Shown here: piece by piece, positions 24,990 to 36,700 of the stretch
How the letters are laid out: the number at the start of each line of letters is the position of its first letter
Position numbering within the stretch: position 1 is the stretch's first letter
From: Chiridota heheva
Lineage: Eukaryota > Echinodermata > Holothuroidea > Apodida > Chiridotidae
Length of the DNA stretch: 64,000 nucleotides
Assembly (NCBI GenBank): GCA_020152595.1
Contig: JAIGNY010002056.1
Span: 867,001-931,000 of the forward strand
Direction: 5' to 3'
Translations under genes and position numbers: made by a program
Notes under the pieces: model-generated
The model's input: only the letters and a program-made list of their open reading frames with translations
The model's database searches: none
What the model was told of the DNA's origin: nothing

Positions 24990-26030
24990 TCACAATTCAT
25001 ACAGTAATCAAAGGCACCCTTCAAGAATTCCCACAAAAGCCTGCCTCAGTCAACACTGTCCCATTTAGGAAACCCAATGTCACATTTAGGAAATCCGATG
25101 TCACATTCCACAAGGAAACGTAATGTCACACCTCAAAAAAAGTAATACCACCAATGTCACACCTAGATAGCCCAATGCACACTCTGACAATGTCACACTT
25201 CAGAAACATTGTCTTAAATTTGAAATAAACTAGATGTCACACCTCAAAAACCAACATCATAAACATCACGTGGGGAAGCCAATGTAATGTTTAAAACCCA
25301 TTATGCTAAAACTATGTCACACTAAGAAAAGGTAATGTCACAATCCTGACAGAATGTCACTCTTTGGCAACTCAGCATCTTGGATGTCACACCCACGAAA
25401 CCCAATGACACATTTTTTGCAAATGGTAAATATGGAGAAGATAATCAGCCAGCGTACACAAGATTCAATTTGAAACTGACTGATTTCTCCACACATAAGA
25501 CCAGAAAGTGTATTCATTTGAATTCATTTTCAAAGTTTTACCTGTGGTAAATTTTCAGAAGAAAAGTGGACTCCAATGGTTGGATAAAAATGTAATCAAT
25601 TGTCACATAACAAATAGTACTTTGATTTAACGCCGATGAAGAGAAAAGTTAAGTAGCATCCAGACGCAATATCAATGATTTCACATTTTTGTCAAATGTA
25701 AGTTGAATATCTTTTGATAAATTTATATTCCAATTTAGATACACACACAGCCGATACCTTTATACTCATCACAAAATAATTACAAAATGGAATATTCCCG
25801 CAGAATACAAGTCTTGAATTGTGACGCTCCTCCACTACTATTTCCGTCCAGAACATCGACAGCCAAGACAAAATACTACTAATGTTTGTGCTTTATTCCA
25901 AAGTTGCGCAAAACCAAATAACTTTGCACTTTCGAATCCAAAATAGTATTTTAAAGACGAGACTCCCACAAAAAACAAGTAAAAAGAAACACATTCATGA
26001 GACAGCCAATACAACATTAAGCTGTCAAGC

Positions 26031-26631
26031 TTAAAGGAGACAAAGTCTGATACGATCATTATTTCATATGATAGGATACAAATCTTAACCAACTGCCAAA
26101 CATAGCAAGCCAAAATATCATTGCTATCTTAAGTAATTCATGTTTGAAATCGACACATGGGGGCTGCCATTTTGTTTAATTCTGTATCTAAATATTGTGC
26201 ATGATGACATAATTTCCCCAATAGGGACACAAGGATTATAACATATTTCTTTATAAATGTGATTACAGTTTTTATTCCAAAATAATGTGACACAAAGTTT
26301 TGATAGCATGTTTTCATAATTTCATATGTACACAAAAATTTGCTTGATCCTTACAAAAAGAAAAACAATTTTTTATAAGCTAGAAAACTTGAGAAAAATT
26401 ATAAAGAAATACAAAGCATTCCAACATCCTGCTGGGCTGATGACATCATAATCTGCATGTTTTGAAATCAAAATGGCAGCTCCTATGGTACTATTAAGTA
26501 GTAGCACTTTTTAGTAATTACAAAAAATGTGTTAGATTGCTCCTGGAGTTATGAAAGTTAGGAAGTACATTTGTTATTTTTAATTCTATCATATGAAATA
26601 AGGATTATGTCAGATTTTATGTCTCCTTTAA
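26031..26631. mobile_element. Foldback MITE, family B, full copy
   Basis: The element starts TTAAAGGAGACAAAGTCTGA and ends with the inverse (TCAGATTTTATGTCTCCTTTAA). Inner arms are also inverted (ATTTCATATGATAGGATACA against ATCATATGAAATAAGGATTA). It has no coding frame. It matches 34081-34689 in the opposite orientation. TTAA at both ends fits a TTAA target duplication. Confidence 0.85.
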
Positions 26632-27570
26632 AGGGCACACGATTTCCATCATTTTAAAACATATTTTCCAAACTATTTTCACACTTTTTGATTTTTAACT
26701 TGCTCACTTGTGACAACAAAAGCAATATACTAGAAAACTATGGAATCAAAATTTGAAACTTGCTTCAAAATGTATGAGAAAAAGCTGGGTTGGCTTGTGA
26801 AATAAAACTTTTTTTTTCTTTCTATTTACAGAGAATATATACAGATTAAACTTATCGGATTAAGATCTGGCCACATTCAATGAGGACTCCTATCAAACTT
26901 AATTCAAAATTGTTTGATGCAAATGAAGCACAAATCAACACAATGTTATAACTGCTTTCATAGCGAATGCTATTATACTTTGATGAACACAAAGATAATA
27001 AGAAACAAAAGTAGAGCCACAAAATGTACATGCGTGATGAACTTCCAAAGCTATTAAAACTGGTCTTACAACCCCCTTTCATGAAACCACAATTAAGACT
27101 CAAATCACTTCGTTTTTGTTAAAAATCATCTGCATGAATCAGCCTCCTTCAGCACAATCTGTTGTGTCTCACTTTGCTTGAGTGCACTTTTACACAAAAG
27201 CTCCATGTATGCAATTACTGACAAGCTGATAAGTGGCCAATTTACATAACACTGAGGCTTTGTGCATGGCTTGGCACTGGAAAGTTGTCGTTTGGTGTTA
27301 ATGATTTAAGAAAAGGATATCGTATATCAGGGTTGGAAATTTAACCTCCCAGTTCAAAATGTAGAAAACAGGTGGGACTTGTGGGGTTAAAGCTTATAGC
27401 ATTATATGTTTGTTTTTTCCAAAAAGACTTATTCAATTTATGCCACTTAAAACAATCATTTATAAAACTCTTTAAAAAATTCGATATTCTTAAGAATGTC
27501 AAGTTTGATTCAAATTAGCAGCCATGACACAACACCTTCTTAAACACTTTGAACCTGAATTGACCCATCA
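26632..27570. other. Intergenic sequence, no gene seen
   Basis: AT-rich sequence without recognisable features. Confidence 0.5.
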
Positions 27571-27769
27571 GACCAAAGGACATTTGTGATTGACCCTCTA
27601 AACCAAAGGACATTTGTGATTGACCCTTCAGACCAAAGGACATTTGTGATTGACCCTTCAGACCAAAGGACATTTGTGATTGACCCTTCAGACCACAGGA
27701 CATTTGTGATTGACCCTTCAGACCACAGGACATTTGTGATTGACCCTTTAGACCAAGGGACATTTGTGG
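27571..27769. repeat. 30-bp tandem repeat, 7 copies
   Basis: Seven copies of a 30-bp unit containing GACCAAAGGACATTTGTGAT start every 30 bases from 27571. Spacing has no indels, so both strands stay open (period 10 residues), but nothing suggests translation. Confidence 0.95.
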
Positions 27770-29418
27770 AAATGAAATTGCTTTATTAACTAAAAGACAG
27801 AGCAAATCATGAAGTCTTCTTCCTTTGCACATTCAAGAAACCGGATCTATGACAAATTTGAAAACCTTGTTAAAAATACATCTTTTCACAATGACATACG
27901 AGAAGTCTCCAATGTAAGAATTAGTAATCCCTTAATAAAATTGGAAGTTACTACTAGACTGACAAACCACCATCAGGGTCCTTTGAAACCACATTTATTT
28001 GTGGCCAGTGACCTCTACATAACCATCAATATATTGATACCGAGACCAGTGGCGAGGAAACAATTCATCCAGCATAACTGCAAAGTCAGCAAAATTCCAC
28101 TTAAAAATGATTTGGCTGAACTTATCTCGTATTCAGATGTTCAAAAAAAAATTGCATGCATTATTTTGGGCACCAAGTAGCCAGGGCCCCTCCGTGACCA
28201 GGCCCATGGGCCCCTCTGTGACCAGGCCCATAAGGCTTACACGACTGCATTATCTATACCATCAAACAATTCTGTGAAACATCTGGCACAAAAAATTGTA
28301 AAAGACCATTGTGATGGATTTCTAAGTACGCCACAGTAAGGACACGTCTGATAAACGTTCAACTTCAAAGAGTCGCAGTGCAACTATTGTAATATTAGAT
28401 TAATCAATGACACTGATGCTACTCACCATTGTGATGCCAGACTTGTAAGCGAAGCCCAATTGATTTCAATTTCAAGTGAAATCCAATTAAATTGAATGCC
28501 AAGTGGAATTCATTTGAATCTTTTAGTAATGTTGTTCTTAAATATTTCTGACAGTAACTCAAGCCGTTTCATAACCCCTTTAAATGAATACAACAAATTT
28601 TCTACAAATCACAACCAACAGCTGTATATATCTTTAATCAAACAATGGATACTAAAATTCAAACAATGGTTACCACACTAACAAAAGTAACACCATAAGA
28701 TGCTCCTTTAAAAATATACAACCAGGATTTTTTTTGTATGTACAATGAAGATTATCATACAAGTAACTACAAAGATCTCACACCTGTAGCTGAATATACA
28801 GACCCAATATATTTTGAACAATCGTCCATTCAAAATATTTTCAGTCAATTTTCTTATTCTATTTTTTTTCTTCACATATCTCAATTTTTTTTTACGAATC
28901 CACAATTCGCAAGAGATTGTCAATTTTATTCAAAATTGTTTTGATTTATCTCAACTGTTAATTTCATCGCATTCTCACATCACACTCACTTATTTCTACA
29001 AATTGCATTTTTTGTGCATTTTTGACCAATTTCTACTACATGTTTCCTCGAACCTTTTCTATAAGTTCATCTGAAACTTAAACACACATTTAATGTGGAA
29101 AACATATTTTCCATCTACCAACGCTTGAAAATCATATTAATATTAAGAAGACAATAGACACAGCTGACGAAAAATTACCCCTATAGCTTTAAGCTGCAGT
29201 CCATGGAAGCGGTACCACTAGGCCATACATGTGACGAATCTCATACACTGTTTGTTCATATGTTTGTTCTGCCCTTAAACAAACTAACCTTCACATGTTC
29301 AGACTTACAAAAACAAATTTCATTTTAACTAAGTTTTGTTTTGAGCACAAGCACTGAACAACATGATTTAAAGGTGGGTCTGTCCGAGCGGCAATGTGAA
29401 TTATAGCGAGGTTAAAGG
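27770..29418. other. Intergenic sequence, no supported gene
   Basis: AT-rich DNA. An unsupported 123-codon frame lies at 27809-28180 (+). A 28-bp direct duplication containing GGGCCCCTC and GTGACCAGGCCCAT lies at 28184-28232. I recognise nothing else. Confidence 0.45.
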
Positions 29419-29720
29419 CCGTTACACATCCAACATTACGCGGCGAGCCATTTTTTTCTGATGCTACTAGAAAATTTAATAGAACATTGTTTTGTTCAAA
29501 CTGTAGAGAAATTCGCTTTAGTGGGGCGTGGTTTTGTAACAGCGCGAGTTTCTGTCGCGACGTGATTTTGCTTTAATGGGCCTAAAAGCACCCCTTGAAT
29601 CATCTGTAATGCCATGTGATGACGATCGATGTCTGAAATCAAGATCGTTTCTCTCCCTTTGTTTAATTCAATCTTTTTTTTTTTAAATCGCTTGCGGGTC
29701 TCGTTCGGTGTGTTACAGCC
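29419..29720. mobile_element. MITE-like element with GGCYGTTACAC ends
   Basis: The left end GGCCGTTACACATCCAAC is mirrored by the right end GTTCGGTGTGTTACAGCC. The interior has CpG-rich patches (GCGGCGAGCC, GTCGCGACGTG) unlike its flanks. A decayed relative lies at 47537-47745 (shared ...GCTTTAGTGGG... and GCGTTCGGAGTGTAATTGCC). No clear target duplication was found. Confidence 0.7.
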
Positions 29721-30090
29721 TTACGTTTTCACAAATTTAAGAGATAAAATTTAATACAATTTTATTCCTTCGTGATTTAAGATTTAACTGTCATTTTGCA
29801 TGTCAAAGTTGAGAAGCCGTGATTTTAGTTCATATTTTTGCTGGGATCGAGTGAGGGAATTGATTTATGATGCTAAGACTCCGTTCTATGGAAACAGTTT
29901 CCATGGTGTTTTGCACTCCCAACAGCTTCTCCCAATATTTCAGAGGTCAAGGTCAAATAATTTCCTGCTTTTCTGGCAAAAATTTATTTTCATCCAATAC
30001 TTTATCTTTGAATCATTATCACCCTTTAAATGCACAGCATCTTTCTTCAACACAAATGGTATTGTAATTGCTGATTTCACACAGATCGTC

Positions 30091-30322
30091 AATGATCAAT
30101 TACCCAATTCTTGATCAATTAACCAATTATTGATCAATTAACCAATGTAATGATCAATTAACTAATTATTGATCAATTAACCAATTATTGATCATTTAAC
30201 CAGTTAATGATCAATTAACCAGTTAATGATCAATTAACCAGTTAATGATCAATTAACCAATTACTGGTTAATTAACCAATTAATGATCAATCAGCCAATA
30301 AATGATCAATCAACCAATTAAT
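30091..30322. repeat. ~20-bp AT-rich tandem repeat
   Basis: Units of the form AATGATCAATTAACCA(A/G)TT repeat about 12 times with small length changes, beginning some 400 bp beyond the NCOA stop codon on its 3' side. Confidence 0.9.
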
Positions 30323-30364
30323 ATCCACTTATCATTAACCAAGGAATATCTGTTCATCACTGAC

Positions 30365-30560
30365 TGCTTAGCTCAAAAAGTAGATTAATCACTTTTCGGC
30401 AATTAAGTCCTGGGTTCCATTCCTTACCCAGGTGAGGCCAAAGACCTATAGAATATGACCTGTTGTTGTCTCAAGTGCCATGCCACCATAGCTGTGAGGT
30501 GAAGTCTTGTCCCTGCAGGCTTGAGGACACTCAGTTTGTGAGACGGTTGCTATTAGCACT
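30365..30560 (+). mobile_element. Possible tRNA-derived SINE head in NCOA 3' region
   Basis: TTAGCTCAAAAAGTAGATTA resembles an A box and CTGGGTTCCATTCC a B box, about 45 bases apart, followed by SINE-like unique sequence. No clear target duplication was seen. Confidence 0.45.
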
Positions 30561-30712
30561 TGAAGAAAGGATCTAGAATATGTTGATTACTGTTCATGAA
30601 TAAAGTCACAGCTGTCAAGATTAACAACAACCTAATATAATACATGGCTTGTTTAAGCTGCTAGATGTGGCATCCAAACCAACAAACTCCACCGAATCGC
30701 AAGAAAAGCTGA

Positions 30713-30781
30713 TCACGGCGACGATAGAAGCTTCTGTAGCAGACTGTTTCCCTTTGTCTCGTCCTGTCCGTCGCCGTTACC
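30713..30781 (-). CDS. NCOA: NCOA terminal exon with LxxLL motif and stop
   Basis: On the minus strand a strong acceptor (TTCTTCATTTTAG) is followed by 22 codons reading GNGDGQDETKGN, then SLLQKLLSSP and TGA (30715-30713). Phase 0 matches the exon ending at 41367. LLQKLL is a perfect LxxLL nuclear-receptor box, placed at the extreme C terminus as in the long isoform of vertebrate NCOA1. The longer plus-strand frame at 30649-30924 is the antisense shadow. Confidence 0.82.
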   Translation of the reverse strand, partial: GNGDGQDETKGNSLLQKLLSSP

Positions 30782-33700
30782 CTAAAATGAAGAAAATGTT
30801 GAGATTATTATCACCAGATGACTCAAAAAAGGTACTTATCTGTCGTTTGATTGAATTTGCAACTGCTACACTTCAATTTCATTTACAGTTCTTTCTTTCA
30901 TTGAGTATTTACAGCAGATTCTAAAAAATGATAAAAAGGCCGAAAACCTATGCATAGAAGGAACATTCCCTCACAACATTAACAGTACCGAATGCAAGTA
31001 AACAAACATGTAATATCAAATATTATTTTCAAAACAAATTACAGAAATTGAGATGACGAACATTAAGATCAAAGTATTGCAAAAATAAATTACTTAAATA
31101 CTGTCATCCATTCCCTAGACAAATAGTTAAAAAGAAATTATGCAAAAAAATAATAATTTACCATAAATAACAACATGGGAGGGGAAAATATCTAAGACCC
31201 CCTGACAAACACTTAAATGAAAGTCTTGCAAAAAAAATTACTTCAACACTGTCATCTATTCCCAAATACTTTAAAAAAAAATTATGCAAAAAAATAATAT
31301 TTTACCATAAATAACAACATAGGAGAGAAAAATATATGACCCCTTTCTCTCCCACACCTCACCTCCCCTCCCTCCACAACTCACAAACCACAAATTCTAA
31401 GAAATTTTGAATTATTTCACAATAATCAATATTTGGTTCAATTTACCAGCTAATTTAAGGATTAGTTTAGTGGTCTAGCATCTTTATCTTATATGAAAGA
31501 GAACGTCAAAAGAAACAAAATGGTAAAGACAGCATTCAAAAATCTTCTTCTGTTAGGTAGATATTTAAATTTAAAGTTGGCATCATTTGTGTAGAAACGA
31601 CTGAAATCAGACTAGTTGTGATGTCATAACTTCAGATTCCTCAGTCTTTATGTATTCTTACATATTTGTCCTGCAATTTTAGAGCACTTCTACTGCTATC
31701 CATGACAAATATGACCTACTCCTGACCTTTGAGGTCAAAGGTTAACCCATATTCTGCTCAACAAATGTAGGTTAAACCATAACCTGCTTAACAAACGTAG
31801 GTTTAACAATAACCTGCTCAACAAACGTAGGGTAAACAATAACCTGCTCAACAAACGTAGGGTAAACAATAACCTGCTCAACAAACGTAGGTAAAACCAT
31901 AACCTGCTTATCAAACATAGGTTAACCCATTGCCTGCTCAACAAATGTAGGGTAACCCATAACCTGCTTACCCATAAACTGCTTAACAAACGTAGGTTAA
32001 CCCATAACCTGCTCAACAAACGTAGGTCAACCCATAACCTGCTCAACAAACGTAGGTTAAACCATAACCTGCTCAACCTAGGTTAAACCATAACCTGCTC
32101 ATCAAACATAGGTTAATCCATAACCTGCTTAACAAACGTAGCTTAACCCATAACCTGCTTAACAAACGTAGGTTAAACCATAAACTGCTTAACAAATGTA
32201 TGTTAACCCATAACCTGCTCAACAGACGTACAGTACAGTCGGGAATAAGCGTACCGATATCGCAGTTAGCGCGGATTATTTACCGCGATTAATGCCCTTA
32301 CCGCCGCCATTGTATTCGTGTCTTTCATGCACCGACGGCACTTGCCCCAACTCTGCGCTAAGCGCGTCCGTTAATCCCATTTTAATCTGCTCCTCCCTCA
32401 AAGAGGTTAGCGCGGTAATAGTATTACAGGAGTAAACGTCTCATTGCGCTAAGCTTGTTAGCGCATACGTAACGTAACTGCACTGAGTGTGATCCCAATC
32501 TGTGTACATGCATCACTGCACTTAACACGAGTGTTTTATAAATTTATTTAAGCGAAACTTTTGTCTTCTTTTGCGAGATAAACAAAAAAATTCTGCCGTA
32601 AAACCTGTGTGTAGCGTAGATTTCTCACATACTTTGAGACTGTAATTTATTAGACAAGAGTCTAACGTTAATACGATTTCGCCAGACTTTTCTTTATTTC
32701 TTGAAGTTTGAACGCAGTATGTTAGGCTAGTTGCCATCTTATAGTAAAACTGGGTGAAAGGCCTAATGTTAGGCCTAACCGTGATAATTCATAGAGAGAC
32801 AGCCCAGAGGTTAAATTTGATCAAAAATAGTTTTAAAAACGTTAATTGCTGTCATTGAGATGTATCAATAAGATGAATCATTCATTTTAAGTAAATTTCA
32901 GCCCCTTTTTGAAATGCAAATGCAAGAATTTACTGGAAATTTTTGAGAGAAGTGAAGACTTAACTCGCAAGAATAAAAAGTTAAGATAATTATTAAAAAG
33001 CATTTAACTTGTCACTGCCATTTCCCCGACTGTTGGCTTCGGCCCGACTATGTACTTGTGAAAATGGAATATTGGTACATGGATGTCAGTTAATGGTTCC
33101 TTAAACCCTTGTTGGCAACATTTATGGAGTGGCCCGCCATTATGTCACCCGGACTTGGCCCAACCTATGTCCACTGTGGTGCTATGGTAGAAGGGAATAG
33201 AGAACCAACTCTACCCTTAAGGGTGCCATGATATTGCTAATGGGGTTTGTGGCAATTGTGATGCAGTTATTTTCATTTTCCATTGATTTATAAACACCAA
33301 AACATGACGTCAGATCACGTCATTAATGATTTTTTTCAATGCTGCTGACATGCCTGAACTATATTCTGCTCTGAATGAAAAGTTGATAGAAATTCCTTCT
33401 TTTTTTTTGAAGGAGGGGGTGATTTATTAAGAAAATCAGCTTCTTTAAATTAAATAATTTCTTTCAGGAGACCTTTTTCCTAGTCATAGAAAATCAAATT
33501 TTCTGTTTCCTTGGACCCCCATCAGGAGCCCTTAAGTGGGCCCCTGGCAACGCCAAAAGTGTTTCGCAGCATTGCGCTCGCTTGCGCTCGGCGCCAGCAA
33601 TAAACTGCTTTCAATTTTTTCAACATTTATTTTTAAAGCTACTTTCAGCTTTTTTTTTATCAAGTGTCTCTCACATGCCTGAGTACTGCTTGGGCCTTCA

Positions 33701-36700
33701 TTTACAATTCCTTACTTCATCATTAAAGTACTGCAGGAGGGGATCCCCCTTCCTTGAGGGAATTTTATGGAAATAATGATTGTATTTCGTGGTGAGTCCC
33801 ATTTGTTCTTAACGACTATTAGTTTATTTGTTCTTAACAACTTGCTTCCACAATCCCAACCATACTGAGGATGTGTATCATAACCACAGCTGTTAAAAAT
33901 GGTCGTTTCTTTGAACTATACTCAATATGAGTTTCACCATCGATTGCATTTAAAAGCAGAGGTATTTATAAGCTGGAATATATAGTTTGCTGATTAAAAC
34001 ATTACATAATGTTAAATGTTAGTCAATCTAAAGCAATAATCATTCATATATAACCTCTTTTGGCACAAATGACTTCACTGTTAAAGGAGGCACAGTCTGA
34101 CATAATTCTTTATTTCATATAATAGAATTGAAAATAACTAATTTTCTGACCAAGTTCCATAACTTCCGAAGCAATCTAACATATTTTTTGTTTAATTGTT
34201 AAAAACTTTAATGCTACTACTTTATAGTACCATGGTAGCTGCCATTTTGATTGCAAAACATGCAGATTATGTCATCGGCCCAGCAGGATCTTGGAATGCT
34301 TTGTATTTCTTTAAACTGTACCTTAAGTTTTCTAGCTTATGAACAAGTGTTTTTATTTTGTAAGGGTGAAGGAAAATTTTGTGTATTCATGAAATTGAAA
34401 AATCAAAACATGCTGATATAACTTTGTGTCACATCATTTTGAAATAAAAGACTTTAATCACATATGTAAAGAATTACATTATAATCTCTATGTCCCTATT
34501 GGGGAATCTATGTCATCATGCACAATATTTCAATACAGAATTGAACAAAATGGCAGCCCCCCTGTGTCGATTTCAAACATGAATAACTTGAGATAGGAAT
34601 TTGACTCTGATGTTTTTGGCAGTTGGTTAAGAACTTGTATTCTCTATCATATGAAATAATGATTGTATCAGACTTTATGCCTCCTTTAATGTGTCGTTAT
34701 GCCGAACAAGCATGCTAGTTAATAATGATAGAATATATCTGCCAAATTTTTAAGAAAATGTTAAGATGCTCAATTAGGAATGATGGAAATCTTCTGTTTT
34801 TGATTCCTGGAAATGTGAAGTCTTATGCGGCAGCAACAATTGTACCTGCTGAGGTAAACTCTGTTATAACCAGGTCTGTGACGGGATGTTGTACTGTATA
34901 TTACCCGATGGCAGGGAAAATATTCGTTTAAATTTTCTCGTACCACTTCACAAAGAAGCATCGATCTAAACATTTAAAATGAAGTGAAGTAAAACCAAGT
35001 CAGTTAGTTAAGAGTGGAGGTAAGTTCCGACAGAAAATAACTGCGGAATATAATTATTTTAAAAACAAGACATTGGGTAAAAAAAAAAAAAAAAAAAAAA
35101 AAAGTAAGCAGGTAAAATGATAATTATGAATTGGACCAGGCTTCACCTTTTGCCACCATCGGTCATCTGTGGAGAAAATCCTATCAAAAACCCAAGTCCT
35201 GTATCATATTTTTAAAATAGGATCTACATAAATATGATCAAACCAATATTCAGGGCCCCTGACACAGGTTTTATATGGCAGGTGAGAGGAGGAGGGGGAA
35301 GGGGGATTAATGTTGTCAATTAATTTTTGTTGTGGATAAATAACACAAGACCAATTTGAAAACCATTGCTTTTATAATTAACACAAGACCAATTTGAAAA
35401 CCATTGCTTTGAACATTATTCGGGAAGGGGAAGATTATTCGGGAAGGGGAAGATTATTCGGGAAGGGGGAAGATTATTCGGGAAGGGGAGAAACATTCGG
35501 GAAGGGGAACATTATTCGGGAAGGGGAGGGGCTATGCCCTTCCTCATGTCGGAGGCCCTGATATTCAATGCCTTCTACCACCCTGAAATTTTCATGGAAT
35601 GAAGCAATGCAGGCTTACCTATTTTATGTGCAGTTTTGACAGCACTAAATTTCACTTCTTTTTTTACCCAATTGAGCTTAGTTAATTTAAGCCTACACTT
35701 TTTCTAATATCACTCACTCTGTTTTGTACATAAACTGGAATATAAAAAAAGTACTCTACACAAGTGGAAGAAAAAGCAGTAACAGCATTTCCCTTACGCC
35801 CAACATTACTTGACACATGCACAGGAATTTTTTTATTTACTGTATCAAGTAGGCCTAATAGTAAGAAAGAAAGGTTCAACGCGACACTGAGTTTATAGAC
35901 CCTCTTGACTTCTGCCTCTTTTTTCACGGCCAAATGCTGTAGCTGTTTTTCTTCATACTGGCTGAAGCCGGATGTCCTTGATATTGGATTGCTGACAGAA
36001 TGGCGAGAAACGTTACTTTAAAAATAATTATTCATGCAAAAGGGAAGAAAAAAAAAGCTCTTTAAAGTTTTTTGTAAATTCTTGTTGACTTAGACTGACA
36101 AAGCAATTAATAAGCATCCATACTGGCCCAGGATTTTTCAATGTATCTTGTCTAATCTGCAAAACTGACAAAGGCTCAGAAGTTGGAAGCTGTGGAAAAA
36201 TATAAGACAAACATGTCAACATCAGTTTAAAATTATTCATTTCCCATCCTCAACATTTGGCCTAACAGTAGATCTATAATCGTGAAAAATATCAAACGAA
36301 ATATTTAGTCATTAATATTTAACAGAACCCTCCTACCAATATTAGCAAAGCTTAGAAATATTAGCTCTTATGTCCTAATTCTAATTGTATAACAAAAGCA
36401 GAACACCATTACACATCGATTAAACCATGTAGCCTAACGCTAGGCTTTTAATGTGACTGTGTGATAGGATAGCTAAATTCAATAAAAAACATCGCCAGAA
36501 TCAGTTTTTGTTTTCCGATATTCATTTTGTTTGTCCAAAAACTGTAAAAAATTAAATTTAATCGAAGGATTGATTCAATTTTCACATCAATTTTTTTCCC
36601 TAATGGATTTAATAAGTATTTTTATTGAAAATTCCGTCCGAAAAAATGCAATGCAAATGAAGACATTGCCTCATTTCGTAAGCGAATATTGCAAGTAGGG

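Noticed and set aside
27809..28180. 123-codon plus-strand frame
   Set aside because: No recognisable domain, no splice or promoter support and AT-rich composition like its flanks. It is probably chance, though I cannot exclude a small orphan gene.
30649..30924. Plus-strand 91-codon frame with a plausible donor
   Set aside because: It is antisense to the NCOA terminal exon. The minus strand has a stronger acceptor, the correct phase and an LxxLL-stop ending.
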